Of a stretch of DNA of 5,090 nt, positions 5,005 through 5,090 are shown in pieces (the first letter of the stretch is position 1; each line of letters starts with the position of its first letter). The notes under the pieces are model-generated. The model was not told where the DNA came from, ran no database searches, and saw nothing but the letters and a program-made list of their open reading frames with translations. Both the position numbers and the translations under genes were made by a program. The stretch is from the NCBI GenBank assembly GCA_958477465.1, contig CAUEFX010000116.1:1-5090 (forward strand), read 5' to 3'. This DNA is from an uncultured Bacteroides sp. Its GTDB lineage: Bacteria > Bacteroidota > Bacteroidia > Bacteroidales > Bacteroidaceae.

Positions 5005-5090
5005 ATGAAAAAAAATCTAAAGTACAAGATCGAACTCCTGACTTCGGGAATATCCTTTTGTTCTACTTATATAAAACATTTTTCCGTCTG
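5005..5090 (+). CDS. Possible start of a gene running off the window
   Basis: ATG at 5005 follows an A-rich leader (AAAAAGAATACTAA) typical of Bacteroides starts. The frame remains open for 28 codons to the window edge, beginning MKKNLKYKIELLTSG and continuing ISFCSTYIKHFSV. The piece is too short to name a family. The lysine-rich start is like that of many Bacteroides proteins, but no clear signal peptide core follows. No good TAnnTTTG box was found in the 150 bases upstream. Whether it is a gene depends on the sequence beyond 5090. Confidence 0.35.
   Translation, partial: MKKNLKYKIELLTSGISFCSTYIKHFSV

Overview
The window looks like chromosome of a Bacteroidales bacterium, most likely a Bacteroides or close relative. 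Three things point that way: promoters of the Bacteroides type (a TAnnTTTG -7 box, in one case with a correctly spaced -33 box), start codons preceded by A-rich leaders rather than strong Shine-Dalgarno sites, and a methyltransferase of the PG_1098 type known from Porphyromonas. This is inference from sequence style and gene families; no search was run.

Left part (1-2812). A noncoding leader precedes a SAM-dependent methyltransferase with a THUMP-like C-terminus (253-1446, +). Its 3' end runs into the remnant of an MscS-type mechanosensitive channel gene on the opposite strand (about 1441-1800, -). That remnant lacks its whole membrane and pore part and carries a frameshift. Its broken 5' end abuts the promoter of a ten-helix calcium/sodium antiporter of the YrbG family (1856-2812, +). 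The promoter sits inside the longest reading frame and so fixes the antiporter start at 1856.

Middle part (2897-3850). A convergent gene on the minus strand encodes an Rpn-family PD-(D/E)XK protein (recombination-promoting nuclease/putative transposase). It has its own near-consensus promoter, overlaid by a 9-bp direct repeat spaced one helical turn apart. A possible internal start could yield a separate C-terminal product, as described for enterobacterial Rpn toxin/antitoxin pairs.

Right part (3851-5090). About 1.15 kb of AT-rich DNA without a recognisable intact gene. It holds three small minus-strand frames. Two look like secretion signals, and one of these appears to have lost its ATG. 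There is also a run of inverted repeats. The clearest is a perfect 19-bp inverted repeat with a one-base centre and a third, degenerate copy of its half-site 22 bp on. A new plus-strand frame may begin at 5005 and run off the window.

The genes do not form one pathway or operon: they alternate in strand and are convergent or separately promoted. The main themes are gene decay (the channel remnant and the start-less secreted frame) beside an Rpn gene and a repeat-rich spacer. I found no convincing evidence of a wholly new multi-gene system.
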